Counted from the first letter of the stretch, positions 36,648-48,605 are shown. The stretch: DNA of 64,000 bases from Heterohyrax brucei (GCA_028571685.1 CM053146.1:109219431-109283430); one strand, 5' to 3'. Numbers and translations are program-made. Notes: generated by a model from the sequence alone, not told the origin.

Positions 36648-36812
36648 TGGTGTTTCTCGAGCTTTGAAGGGCTTGAGGAGCATCAGGGTGGTTTCCTAGC
36701 GAGTCTACTTCTGCGGGTGTAGGTGGAGCCCGGGAGCCTGCCTTTAATGAATATAGTGGGTAGCAGGGTAAGGGGTCTGAGGACTACAGTCAAAGAAGCA
36801 CTGCTACAAGCG
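36648..36812 (+). mobile_element. MER5A-type transposon remnant
   Basis: It contains gtttctcgagctttgaaggg, aggagcatcagggtggtttc and a closing agaagcactgct in MER5A order. Much decayed. Confidence 0.45.
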
Positions 36813-36814
36813 CC

Positions 36815-37006
36815 AAAAATGTGTTACTGCTGAGTCTGTTATGACACGTGGCAACCCTGTGTCAGAGTAGACCTGTGCTCCACTGGAATTTCAGTGGCTG
36901 ATTTTTCCAGATGTAGAAAATCGGGCCTTTCATCTGTGATGCCTCTGGGTGAACTCAAACCCCCAACCTTTTGGTTAGCAGCTGAGCACCACCCAAAGAC
37001 TCCACT
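36815..37006 (-). repeat. AfroSINE, reverse, long variant
   Basis: It contains gtcagagtagacctgtgctc, aattttcagt-like body sequence, and aaccttttggttagcagctg. Confidence 0.85.
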
Positions 37007-37029
37007 GCTAGAAACTAGTAAGGGATAAA

Positions 37030-37250
37030 AGACGATCTCTTTCTTAGAAAAGCCCCCAGTCTAGGGGTGCAGACAGAAACAAGTAGTATAATGCATTGTG
37101 GCAAACACTGTAAGGGGACATTGCTTCAGGGAGGGCTTGGTCACTCTGGCTAGTTAGGAAAGGTTGCACCACAGCGCTGACATTTGAGCTGGTTCTTGCA
37201 GGATGACTGTGAATTCACTAGACAAAGAAGAGAAAAAGTGGATCTCATGC
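37030..37250 (-). repeat. LINE-2 3' region, reverse
   Basis: gggagggcttggtcactctg and ctgacatttgagctggttct are the reversed LINE-2 3' UTR blocks also seen at 12245. Confidence 0.6.
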
Positions 37251-37351
37251 AGAAGAAGCACGGTGACTAGAAACCCAGACAACCATTGTGTGCTCTGGGG
37301 ACAGCGCATGCCTCGGCTCTAGCTCCACTGACCAGGAATTTTGGACACAAA

Positions 37352-37513
37352 CCAAAAACCAAACCCACTGCTGCTGGGTTGATGCCAACTGATAACAACC
37401 CGACAGGACAGAGTAGAACCGCCCCATCGAGTTTGCAAGGGTGCTTGGTGGATTCAAACCACAGACCTGTTGATGAGCAGCTGTAGCACTTAGCTGCTCA
37501 CCACCAGTGTTCC
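37352..37513 (-). repeat. AfroSINE, reverse
   Basis: It contains ctgctgctgggttgatgcca, gacaggacagagtagaaccg and a head altered to agctgctcaccaccagtg. Confidence 0.87.
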
Positions 37514-38865
37514 TCCCAGATCAGAAAATTTATAAATTTTGTGTGTGCCATTGTACACCTGTATACTAAAGATTAGAAAAGCCAGCTTTTTTATGAAATG
37601 GGAGTACACAGAGTTTAGCAGCTTATTTGTGTCCCCTACTTTGGAATCCACTGGGCTGGGGCAGAGGGTTACTGAGGACAGTGGCAGAATGGGAGACCAG
37701 AAGTATCTGGCCCAAAAGTGTGCACTCCTCTCCTGCCTCCCCACTAGAGAGCCAAGGAATTTGTGAGCTACAAAAAGGAAGGAACAGCTGAGGCGAGGCC
37801 AGGCTACCTTGTTTGGATGTGGGGTAGCAGGTCTGTGACTTCTGCTGCCACGTCCCTCTCTTCCAGAGTCTGTTACTGAGTTCTTCAGGTCCATGAGTCA
37901 TGATGGCTTCTGCATGGCCTCTCCCACCACCCGGCCCCCTACCCCAAAAAGAAAGAAACCGGAAAGGAACTGTAACAGCATTCAGAATGATTGGCTGTAT
38001 TTTGAGTGTGAGACAAAAAAGGATGCTGCAGCATTGTATTTTGAAAATTATTTTGGTTTTATCCCTTTCTGTGTTTTCCAGTTTTCTTTCAATGAGCATG
38101 TAGAATAAAGTACAAATGGGAACAGGAGTGTTAACTTTGTTCCTTTAATGGCTCTCTTGTGTTGTGAGACAATTAACATGCACAGGAAGAACAGTTGGTT
38201 TTTTTCTTGCATAGGTATAGCTTTCCTAAAAACCAGGGATGGTAAATCACATCATTCTTATAACCACTGAAAGAAAAATACTAACTGTTTTACTTCCCTG
38301 AATGGGGATCCCTATGGAAAAAAAAAACTATATAGTACTTAGCAAAGATGAGAATTTAGATTTATTAAATGAAGTTGTCTGTGGAATTCTAAGCAGAGGT
38401 CTATGAGGAGTATAGATTTTTCCACTGAACATGTGGGGTCATGGGGACTATGGAACGTGTAAGATCATTGCAGCTTAGATGTCATTTGTAGAATTCCAAG
38501 AAGTAAAAGAAATTCCTCTGTTTTTTTAATGGCTGTGTACTTGATGAGAACTCCAGGGTTTTGTAAGTGACGGGAGTTGGTTCGTGTGCTAAATCTGCGT
38601 GTGTCCCCTTTCAGAAGTGTACCTTAGACAGGATGATGAAGTACTCGTTAACTGCAGCTCCAAGTCATTGTAGGGTTCCAGTTTAAATATGCAGACTAAG
38701 ATATTAATAGATTCTCTCTGATAAAAGAAATAGGAATAAAATGGGTTCTACCTGATTGGCAGACGAAGTGCCGCAGTTGCTGACGTTCACTGATGGCTGG
38801 GGGCCGGGTGTGGTTTACTCTGCACGTTGAGCGGGATTCAGGTTTAAGGCACCGTGTCTTTATAT

Positions 38866-38957
38866 CCCTGACAGTCACCGTTTGTAGGCAGCTTTTCCAG
38901 GGGTTGTGGTCCACCCAGTCTACAGGAAAAGCTGCTTATGAACAGTGACCGTCAGGG
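38866..38957. repeat. Imperfect inverted repeat, 33-bp arms, 26-base loop
   Basis: The left arm is 38866-38898 (ccctgacagtcaccg...) and the right arm is 38925-38957. They pair at 28 of 33 positions, and all five differences are transitions. The inner 11 bases (gcagcttttcc) pair perfectly. I cannot assign it to a named palindromic transposon. Confidence 0.85.
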
Positions 38958-39164
38958 TTGGGTTTTGAATGTTTACAAAGTATCCATGTGTGGTATCAAG
39001 AAGTTCAGTCTGTTATCACTGCTGCTTTCAGGGAAAGGATTTCATTTATTGTTTTTCTAGCTATGAAAAGAATGCAACCAAAGGGAAGAAAAAGGAATGT
39101 AGCTTGTAAAACATCAGTACAAAGAATGTACAGAGTCAAATGTCAAATAAAATTCAAATTCCTA

Positions 39165-39675
39165 AAAAAGGCCAGACCCACTAGAATGATCAAAACCAGA
39201 GAGACCCCTGAGATGATTGCCCTAAGATACCCTTTAAACTTGGAACTGGAGCTATTTCTGGGGGTCACCATTCAGCCAGTGGTGACCTCCAGAAATAGCT
39301 TTGATTCTGTTAATTATAAAATTCTGATTATACATATATATAAAACATGTGTATAATTATAAAATTACAATTATGAAACTGTTAATTATAAAATTAACAG
39401 TGCCACCCATGAGTAATGTGCTCCCTGTAACAATTAAGTGTATAGACCAAATGGTCAACATCTACCCAGCAGCAAAGACGAGAAGGCAAGGAGGAGGAGG
39501 GAAGTGAGGGCCTCGGAGACAGAACCAGCAGTGGGAATGCTGAGAATGCTGACACACGGCGACGATTCTCACTAGTGGCACGGAACAGTGTGTATAAAGT
39601 TGTTAAATAGAAACGTCATTTGCTGTGTAAACTTTCAACTAAAATGTATTAAAGTGCTATTTTAAAAAAGGTACA
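39165..39675 (+). mobile_element. LINE 3' tail, second copy of the family at 20158
   Basis: It runs from aaaggccagacccactagaa to a short A-rich end (ctattttaaaaaagg). Blocks gagaatgctgacacacgg, aacagtgtgtataaagttgt and tttgctgtgtaaactttcaa align with the copy at 20158-20656. It contains the hairpin at 39250 and an AT-rich stretch (39303-39400) with the repeated block gttaattataaaatt. Confidence 0.6.
39250..39300. repeat. Near-perfect hairpin, 21-bp arms, 9-base loop
   Basis: Arms 39250-39270 (agctatttctgggggtcacc...) and 39280-39300 pair at 20 of 21 positions around the loop ttcagccag. Confidence 0.92.
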
Positions 39676-40681
39676 GAGTTAGAAGGTGATGGACCCAGGA
39701 ATCCCAGCAGTGTAGGGGAATAAAAAAAGACTACAACCAAATAATGAACTCAGTGTTAGCTTGCAACAGTGGGAGTGGAGAGTGGGGTAGGAGAGAGTCG
39801 ACTGCAGAGGACTCAGTCATGTGGAAAGCGAAGGAAAGGAGTCCTGGAAACTTGGTGAGAAGTGACCTCGGTAGCCAGCATCCAGGATCCGAGCTGACGA
39901 AAGGCAGAGAGCAGAGTGGAGAAGGGGAGAACCAGGCACCTGCAGCAGGTGGAGTCATTGTGTACTGTCCACAGGCACCTGCCGTATGTGTTTAGGGCTA
40001 CAGGTCCCCCTGACCTGGGGAATGCAGACCAACACACAGATCCAGAAGTCATACATATTTGTGGCTGCCTTTTGGCAGTTGCAGGAGTTGAGAAATTTGG
40101 TGAGCTGAAATTCATGACCAATTTTGCCCTGAGCCAAGAATTCCTGGTGATACCTTGGAGCTGGACTGGAAGTAGTAGCCATGGTAACACTATCCTATGC
40201 CTACACCTCACCTATGGGAAAGGATGCTTGTGCATCCACACGTGGGCAGTAAGGGCAGTGTCTTCTATCAGGGCTAGCCAGAGAGGGACAGACATGCTTC
40301 TCCAGCTGAGGGGCCCTCTTGGCATCCACTAGACGTCGGCACTGTCAGGACCTGAGCCGACATTCCCAGACACACTACTAAGGAGCAGAGCCCACAAGTC
40401 GGGGAGCTGCTGTCTCCTTGTTCGTTTTTCTGTAATGAAGGAAATAGAAAGTCTGCACCAGGAAGGCTGGCTGTGCAGCTTATCATTTATTTGCATGCTT
40501 TATACTACTTGATAGAGGCCTGGAAGGCTAAAACGTTACACTGGCATTCATGAGAACCCATTCTGCACGCCACATCTGCATTATGTCTTTCTGTGGTGGG
40601 CCGTGGGATGTGAGGTTTTCTTCTGCCTGCTCACCTTGCCTGTTTCCTCCTGGTGTCCTTACCTGCTGGGTTTTACTTAAG

Positions 40682-40778
40682 GAAGCTCAGAATCGAAGGC
40701 CTTTATCATTAGAAGGTCCTGAAGCAAAATTGTGTGGTCTGATGGTCCCAGGCAGTTTCTCCCATCACGGTCCCTGAG
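40682..40778 (+). repeat. Unclassified dispersed repeat, copy 1
   Basis: It shares gaagctcaga, gaagg, aggtc-tgaagca, tgtggtc, caggcagtttct and cacggtc in order with 42886-42982. I estimate about 70 percent identity over 97 bases. Confidence 0.7.
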
Positions 40779-41479
40779 GAAGACTCATCAGAGATGGGCC
40801 ATGGCCTAGTTGTAACTCTTTAATCTATGTTAATCTGGCTGCTGTGACAGATTTATTTCTTAAATTGCCTTTGAAATTCTGCGGCAGTTTTTCAGCATCC
40901 ACCAGCAAGTTTTATAGCTGCCCGTATCACAGCATTTTAATGTTTATGAATATAAAAACTAGACATGACTTGGCTCATCCAAGCAATTTTGTCATCAGTT
41001 TCTTGATGTTCAAATTTCTGGAAGAGTCTTTTCTCAGAATAGAAATTGATCAGTCTGTCTCTACCAAAGTGCTTTTAAGATTCTTTTTATTATTGTTATT
41101 AGTCTGCTGTAGGAAGGAGTCAGTACAGTGGACATATTTTTGTAAAATGACACATCTGTTGATTAACTGTATAATAAACTGTAAGGGCCTTTGCTCTGGT
41201 AATCTCTGTCTTACACCTTATTGCTTTGATAATAAAAGCTTTTTTATGGCAACAAAATAAAATTTTACTATCCAGACAGTTTAGATAAAATGAGAAGATG
41301 TATATTTTGGAGGGTAAAGGGTACACCTGAACCATGTGGGCTCAGCACAGGTTTTACGTGAGTGTTGTCAGAGGGCGGCTGTTGTGTCTTAGGTCTGAGG
41401 CCCTTCAGCATGTTGCACCCACCCCACTGACAGAACTTGGAGTGGCCAGTGAAAGACCAACTGAAAAGTTCTGTATTTC

Positions 41480-41667
41480 TGTCCCTGGGTGGTTTATGTA
41501 CTTGACTGCTAACCAGAAGTTTTTGAGATTTGGGCGCACACAGAGATACCTTGGAAGAAAAGTCTGTTGACCTACTTCTAAGAACTCAGCCACTGAAAAC
41601 CTTACTCTGACATCCATGGGGTCATCACGAATGGAACTGGCTCTAGAGCAGCTGGTTTTCTGTATTT
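41480..41667 (+). repeat. AfroSINE, forward, long variant, decayed
   Basis: It contains ttgactgctaaccagaagtt, tgttgacctacttctaagaa and ctcagccactgaaaacctta. Confidence 0.75.
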
Positions 41668-41794
41668 TTGTCAAGTACAGAGAATCACTGCTAAAAAGCA
41701 AAAACACTCAAACACAGGTTTGAACCTGTGTATCCCAGGTTGACCCCTGCTGAGAATTTGCATTTCTAAAAAGGTCCCAGGAAGTTATACATAA

Positions 41795-41935
41795 GAACCA
41801 CCTTAAGATCTTGTTAAACACGTAGATCTTATTTCAGTATATCTGGATCAGCAGGGAAGTAGTTAGGGATGTGAATTCTTAGCAGGGAACTGAACCCAGT
41901 TTGAAGCTCTGTGTTGATAACCTTAGAAGTTCAGG
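41795..41935. mobile_element. MER5A-like remnant
   Basis: It contains agaaccaccttaagatcttg, ttaaacacgtagatcttatt and ctggatcagcaggg, resembling the MER5A interior. Confidence 0.4.
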
Positions 41936-42454
41936 TGATTGGTGAGTAAAAACACAGATTTCAACTGTATTTTATTACCACCCCAATTTGAAATCAGAAT
42001 CATTACTTTTTCAGCCAAACCTTGTATGTTTGGTGAATATAAATACACTTTTATACATGAGCTATTTCTCAAATAATTAGATTCCATCACCAAAATTATA
42101 TAAATGTTTGTGTAAGCATGATTTATATACACGCACTATAATGCACCACCTAAAAAGTTTCATTATTGTTATGCCTTAGAAAAATGAACATGTGGTCTTT
42201 CCTGACATTCACTGCTGTCTGGCACCTTCATTGTTGGGCAGCCCACAATAGCTTAAGATCATAAAACTGAACACAAGTCTTCTAAAGCTCAGAGCTTTCT
42301 TAAAGTGATGACTGAGAGATGAAAGAAGATGCAGAGTTAATTAGATACTGAAGAATGTTGTCTTCCAGACAGAGGGAAGGGCCTACGCGAAGGCCCTGGG
42401 AGCCGGGGAGAGCAGGGCAGGGCAGGGCCTGTACCCCCAGGGGTATAGCGAAGC

Positions 42455-42657
42455 TTGTTTTTGTTGTAGTTGTGTGCCTTTCAGTGATTCCAACTCGTAA
42501 CAACCCCTTGTAACTACCCACATGGGGTTTTCTAGGCTGTAGTGTCAATGGGAGCGGATTACCAGGTCTTTCCTCCCAAGGTCCCACTGGGTGGGTTCAC
42601 ACTGGCACCCTTTCAGCTCGCAGTGAGGCTCTCAGCTGTGGCACCACCAGGACTCGT
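42455..42657 (-). repeat. AfroSINE, reverse, long variant
   Basis: It contains cagtgattccaactcgtaac, gtgggttcacactggcaccc and tgtggcaccaccaggactcg. Confidence 0.85.
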
Positions 42658-42885
42658 TGTTGTAAGGTGTAATGAGATCATTCCAGCAAGGTACGGAGCT
42701 CAGCCTGCGGTGCCTAGCACATGGGAAGCATTCTTTGTCATCAGCTCTTGTTTTGAGGCCATGTGAGACTGAGGTGTCTACACAGATACACCTCAAAAGC
42801 CAGTGTATGCGGTCTGCCCCTCCCACAGTAGGACTTGGTCCCTGGTGCTGTCTGGGATTCTTCTGTTATGCGTCAGCTCTCTGAG

Positions 42886-42982
42886 GAAGCTCAGAACTGA
42901 AGGACTTGATCCACTAGGTGGTCTTGAAGCAGTGCTGTCTGGTCCAATGGTGCCAGGTAGTTTCTGTCACCACGGTCTCTCA
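42886..42982 (+). repeat. Unclassified dispersed repeat, copy 2
   Basis: Partner of 40682-40778. Key blocks are gaagctcagaactgaagg, gtggtcttgaagcagtgctg and ccaggtagtttctgtcacca. Confidence 0.7.
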
Positions 42983-44119
42983 AATGACCACCCTTCTCCC
43001 CTCTGTAGCCAATAATGCCATACCAGGATTCTGGCAAATCCCTGTCATGTTCCACCCAGAGGAGCTGTTTTTCAGGAAACAGCACCTCAGAGAGTGACTT
43101 TTAGTACTTCTAAGAAGACACAGTAGGACTTTCAGATGGCATGGATGATTTTCTCATGAAGCCAGATGTGACACCAGGCCTTGAACGCACATAAAAGATT
43201 CCAGATGCTGTCTTTCCTCTGCGACCCTTCATTTGACCCGGCCCTCAGCTTGATGTGATCCCAGCTCCTCACTGTCTGACAGCTGGCTGAAGGACAGGCC
43301 GGCCTGTACTAGTTCATCCCTGCGTCCACTTTCCACAGTTAGTCTATCCTCCAACCAGCCTGTCTCCCTGAAAGCAAAGCCAAGGAATCCCAGGTCCAGG
43401 TGACTTGGATTCTTGGGGGACAGTCAGGGTTACCAGCTCAGGCTGGTGCCGGTTCCTGTTTGCGTCAGGTTCCGTGTCAGTTCAGCGGAGAGCCCTGACT
43501 CAGCAGAGAGCCGGTGGCTCATGTTCATGCCCATGAGTTTTGAAAGCATAATCATACACAGCAGTATATGAATTACTGGGACACTGGAGTACGAGCTTCT
43601 TTTGTTGAAAGACCCAAAGGAACAGAAGCATGGTCTGATGCCAGCCTTGCAAGCTTTTTCCACATCCTCAAGTGTGCATTAAGCAGGTTAGCAATTTATT
43701 GTGTATAATTTTCATCCCTCTTGTTGCTAGCCCAGAAGGTCTGAACTAACAATCATATGAATATCCAGCTTTGTTTAATATGTGTTAGACCTGGGGATAT
43801 ATATTATACCCCAGTCGTCCGTCTTGTAAACTCTCTAGGCACATTCTTATGTTAACCAAATTAATCAACACAAATTTTATTGTGGTCTGGTAGCTGGTAA
43901 AGACGTTAGCAAGGGTCCCTCCCCACACCATTGTTCCCACCCCAGCACACGCACACGGGCTGCAGGATCCCCAACTCCAGGGTCGAGTGCTTTGTAAATG
44001 AAAGATTGTCTTTTAGAATCAGCACAAAGCAGGTTCCTGTGAGGCAGAAGTCAAAGATGTCCCAGATGTCTAACTTTTCCGAATTGCTGTGCCTCTCTGT
44101 GGTTAACATCAACCGTTCC

Positions 44120-44730
44120 TCCTCCCCTCAGTCCTCTTGCTCCTGTCTTTGGGTTCTGTAACTGGTTGTAGTGTCTCACAGAACTCATGAACCATTCTCA
44201 AAGAAATGGCTCACAGGACTGTGGAGGCTGGCAAGTCCCAATCCATGGGTCAGGTAGAGATTTTTCGTGGCTCAGGTGACCCCAGAGGTCAGCAAACTCC
44301 ACTTAGCAGGCCAGGTGACAGGCTGCTGGCTCACAAGGCTGTGAAAGCTGGCGGATCCCAGAATCAGCGGATCAGATGGCAGCCCACTGGCACGACTCCC
44401 AAGAGCTGGAGGTCAGATGATGATGGGCCAGATGTAGGATCCAGATGCAGAGAGAGTGCCCCGCCAGGGCACTTAGACACAGCTGGATACAGGCCACAAC
44501 CCACGGGAGGGTGTGACTTGAGTGAGGATGTGACTGCAGACCTACTCTCCTACAAGGCTGTGTGACTCAGAGAAAGCCCCACACTAATCTTGCCTCATTA
44601 ACATAAGGAGGTTAGGAGTTGAAAACCCCAAACATTGCAATTAATTAGATCAGATCACTAAATAGAAGACAGTCACACAAAACTGGGTATCATGGCCTAG
44701 CCAAGCCAATGCACAACACCAACTTCCATA
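44120..44730 (-). mobile_element. Probable LTR-type relic with internal duplication
   Basis: Near the right side, gtatcatggcctagccaagc and cctcattaacataa match blocks I associate with afrotherian ERVL-type LTRs. The left half has an internal duplicated block (44211 and 44331). Borders are uncertain and the open frame at 44206-44565 is not a gene. Confidence 0.35.
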
Positions 44731-45835
44731 CCTTGTTAGGGTTCCATATACCGTCTCTGTGTGGTCCCACCCAGTCATTGTGTGGGGGTCACAAAGACTG
44801 GCTAGAAGGCCCACCTTGTTTGGCGGTGGCCTGGGGAGAGAGTGGGGACTGAAAATACCAGACACTCCTCCTCAGGGCCCTTCACTGTCTGGGGCTGTCC
44901 TGTGGTGGCTCCTCTCCTGCCCGCTGGGAATCTGAAGACGTGCCAGTCCAGTACCACCTGTACCTGTTTCCTTTAGTCACACGCCATGTATGCTTTCCAA
45001 ACCTGGGGCCTCCGTGCAGCAGCCTTCGATATTACTGGCAGAGCAAGGGGCTGATTTCTTCCTACCTTCACCGTTGTCTTTCCCCTTGTCATGTGCTGCA
45101 AGTCCTCACGTTCTTTCTCTGGTTCTCCCAAAATGAACATCAGCTCCACACAGTGGCAGGTATCTTTATTTTATCTCCTGTTGTGTTGCCAGCCCCCCAA
45201 ACTGTTGCTTGCCACGCAGACAGGCCGTAAATATTGGATGGATGAGTGAATGAATGTTCTGTGCATTTTCCTGTTTCTAGTCCTCTCTGTGATGTATTCT
45301 CATTCAGCCATCAAAGAACTTGTCCCAGCTTGCTTCTCTCTGCTGGTGAAGAGAATGCAGCAGAGGTTACCTTGAAGTCTCGCATGACTTGTAGCTTCAC
45401 TGTCAAGTAACCCAGAAGTCAGGTGGGCCCTCCCAGCCTCTTAAGCTCCAAATAGATGGTCTTGGCCAAGCACCAAAGCCAAGGCCCACTCTAGTTTGGG
45501 GGCTGGGGGAGGGGTTACCATTTTGATGTTCACTTTGTCTCCAGGACGTTGCCTCCTCACGACTGTAGAGCCTTGCCTTGACCCAGATGTGACATACAGC
45601 CCCTTCAGATTTTCTGTGTGTGAGGAGCCACATGTATTCAGACCATTCATACCAAGCACACTAGATTTATGAAGATCAGGTATCCCAGGAAAGGCTCATA
45701 CCATACATTTCATAGGGTACAACATAAAATAACGCATTGGCATTCTGGCTCCTGAAAGTTTTTTGGCCCGCCCACCACTGGTGATTTTTTCCAGGCTGTT
45801 CACCCTCAGCAGCTCACCTTCCTTCTTCTAACTCA

Positions 45836-45921
45836 GCTCTCCCTTCTCTTCCCCTCTTCCTTCTTCCTCCTTCATCCCTTCCCTCCTTCCCTTCCCCCCC
45901 TCTTCCTTTTTCTCCCCTCCC
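45836..45921. repeat. Pyrimidine-rich tract
   Basis: About 86 bases made almost only of C and T on the + strand, directly before an RTE fragment. Confidence 0.85.
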
Positions 45922-45942
45922 GTCTATTGCTTTGTGTCTTCT

Positions 45943-46405
45943 ACTTTGTGTTGGGTGCCATTGAGTCGGTTCCAACTCACAGCAACCCTGTCTCCACACA
46001 GCAGAACAAAGGCCACCACGGTCATTGCTGTGTGAGAGCCCACTGTTGCAGCCACTGTGTCAGTCCGTCTTGTTGAGGGCCTTCGTTTTTTTGGTGAACC
46101 TCTACTTGACCAACCTAGTGTAATTCTCCAGGGACTGTTTCCTCATGTGTCCAAAACATGTGACATGAAGTCTCACCATTCACACTTCTAGGGTCCATTC
46201 TGGCTATACTTCTGCCAAGACAGATGTGTTTCTTCTTCTGGCACTCTGCAGTATCTTCAGTATTCTTTACCAACACTGTAATTCAGAGGCATCAGTTCTT
46301 CTTTGGTCTTCCTTACTCCTTGTCCAGCTTTTGTACCCACATGAGATGATTAAAAATACCATGGCTTGGATTGAGCGTGCCTCGGTCCTCAAAGTATTTC
46401 TTCAA
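45943..46405 (-). mobile_element. RTE-clade LINE 3' fragment, reverse
   Basis: It opens with the shared tail gggtgccattgagtcggttc and continues through ggccttcgtttttttggtga, acatgtgacatgaagtctca, gtccagcttttgtacccaca and taccatggcttggattgagc. It covers only the C-terminal reverse transcriptase region and the 3' UTR, and has no open frame of note. Confidence 0.87.
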
Positions 46406-47620
46406 GAATAGTAGTTACCTGTATGTTGGTAGCTGAACTCTTAACAGCCAGGTCTCTAGGTTCTCACCTTGTCTCCCAGTTTATCCACTAGCCTTTGTTT
46501 TCCAAAGATGAAACTGCCTTCTATTTGAAAACTGTGAACAGTAAACTGTTTATCTATTATAGCTACTTTTATGAACGTGGCAGGGCGCCAAGTTTACTGT
46601 GTGATTGCAAGAGTACAAGTCTATTGACCCAACCCAGCATTTTCTGTAATTAACAAGTGTGTGCTTGTTGACGTATGGATTGCCCCTGGAAAAGTAAGCA
46701 AGAGACTGGGAAGAGTGGAGATCCGCAGGGCGGGTCAGCGGGTCAGCGGTGGGATAGCGTTCCTTCTCACCACTACCTTTCTGTGTCACCTATTTCCTGT
46801 ACTTAAAACACACTGATACTGTACTTCTGTAAAGTCAATAAATGAGGTCCCAGTGTCCTGATACGCTGTTGACACTGAAGTGATCATATCCAGTGACCTT
46901 AAGCTGTGCTACGTCATGGGGAATAGCCAATGTCATGTGTGGTTGATGAATTGGGCTTGGTGCCCAGCTCTGGGGAATCTGCCATTTGCTGTCCTGTCAG
47001 TTCTTTCCTCTAGGATTTCCAGGTTAGACAGAGCTGAGCTCCTCAGCACACAGGATACCAAACTCCTTACTCCCCAAGTGCTTAGGTTATAGCCTCTAGT
47101 TGAGGAGCTCCAAAACTGCTCTAAGGAGATCTCAGAATCCACTTGTTAACTAGGTGAACAATACAAAATTCTCAAAATAAAATAAATTTTCAGCATAGTT
47201 TAAATTTCAAAAATAGCAAAGTATAATCTTTCGACAAATGTCTCTGATGGAACAATCTGAGTGGTAACAAGGGTAACTGCAGCTGCTGCAGTGTGTCAGG
47301 TATGAGCACATAGTTAACGTCAGGGACAAACAAGTCAGGCAGTCTCCTTAGACACCTTTGGAGGATGCTAAGGAGTCCACTGTTATTTTAAAACCTACAG
47401 ATAAAAGGAGAGAATCAGACATTTATCCTGCCTTACTAAACCGTCTGTACTTTCGGATAACCAAGTAGTTCATAAGGGAACATTTCACTTTATGGAAGAA
47501 TTCCAGGAAATAAATGAAGAAAGAGTGATAGAGTCATAATATTCCCATTTTGCAGTCCCTATTGATTTATTCAATCTGGGAATGTTTACCAGTGCTAGTA
47601 TCATTAAAAAAGAGAGGTAT

Positions 47621-47811
47621 CTTTTGTATTTCCTATAGACCTGTTATTAGATACAGAATTTGATTAGATTCAGGTTTGATTTTTTTATAAGTGTTATATT
47701 GTGTCATTATATGTCTTCTGATAAATAAAGCATACCGCCTGAGGGAAGAAAATAAAACCTGAATCTAACTAAATTTCTATATCTGACAGCAAATTTATAG
47801 GAAATACAAAG
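47621..47811. repeat. Long imperfect inverted repeat, ~57-bp arms, 76-base spacer
   Basis: The left arm is 47621-47677 and the right arm is 47754-47811. The outer 16-base block (ttgtatttcctata) and the inner block (tagattcaggttt) pair perfectly. Between them nearly every difference is a transition, plus two one-base gaps. It could be an old palindromic DNA transposon, but I cannot name the family. Confidence 0.85.
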
Positions 47812-48411
47812 AAATGAATTAAATCATACTATGGAGATGCCATAAGCAAAATCCATGCTGGGAACACCTCTGTAGGACCGACAGTCTGATTTCTGCAGCA
47901 AATAAATGGCAAAGATTAAAATGAGAGAGAGAAAGCAGGAAGCCTTTAAAATAAGAGATTTAAGAGACAGGTCAGCCAGTTGCAATGTAAGGCCTTTTTT
48001 AGATCCTGATTCAAACAATTGTTTAAAAAAATTTATGGGGAAATATGAATACTGAGTGAATATCTGATAATGTAAGAAAATAATGTTTAGGTGTTAGCAT
48101 AATACTGTGGTTATGTTAAAAATGTCTTCATCCAGAGATACATATTGAAATATTAATGGATGGAATAAAAATAAAATGACTATGCAATATATATGCTTGT
48201 ATATTCACAGAAAAAAATGTGACAGGATACTTAAGCAGTTGGTAATCATGCTTTGCCTCTGGAAAGGGGAGCTGGAGAGCTAGAGGGCAAGATGAAATAC
48301 CCAACTTTTGGACAGATAATCGTTTTAAGCAGAATGTACCTTCAAAAAATAAATAAAAGGGGAAAAAGTTTGTTCGAACTGTGAACTTTAGAGGAATTAG
48401 AAACTCATAAC

Positions 48412-48605
48412 CAAGCCAGTTACTGTCCCATCAACCCCAACTCATGACGACTCCATGTGTGTCAGAATAGAACCGTGCTCCATGGGGTTTCCAGTGGCTC
48501 TGTTTTCCGAAGTCAATCAATGGGACTTTCTTCTGAGGCGCCTCTGGGTCAACTCCAACTTCTAACCTTTTGGTTAGCAACTGAGCATTAACTGTCTGAA
48601 TATAC
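48412..48605 (-). repeat. AfroSINE, reverse, long variant
   Basis: It contains gtcagaatagaaccgtgctc, catggggtttccagtggctc and aaccttttggttagcaactg. It is about 500 bases before the 59-bp exon. Confidence 0.87.

Noticed and set aside
37623..38099. 158-codon reverse open frame
   Set aside because: It is the longest frame in the window but has no domain, no codon bias and overlaps other frames in AT/GC-mixed intron.
39813..40332. Overlapping 132- and 138-codon open frames on both strands
   Set aside because: Frames on opposite strands without conserved motifs; probably chance.
44206..44565. 119-codon open frame
   Set aside because: It arises from an internally duplicated LTR-like sequence.
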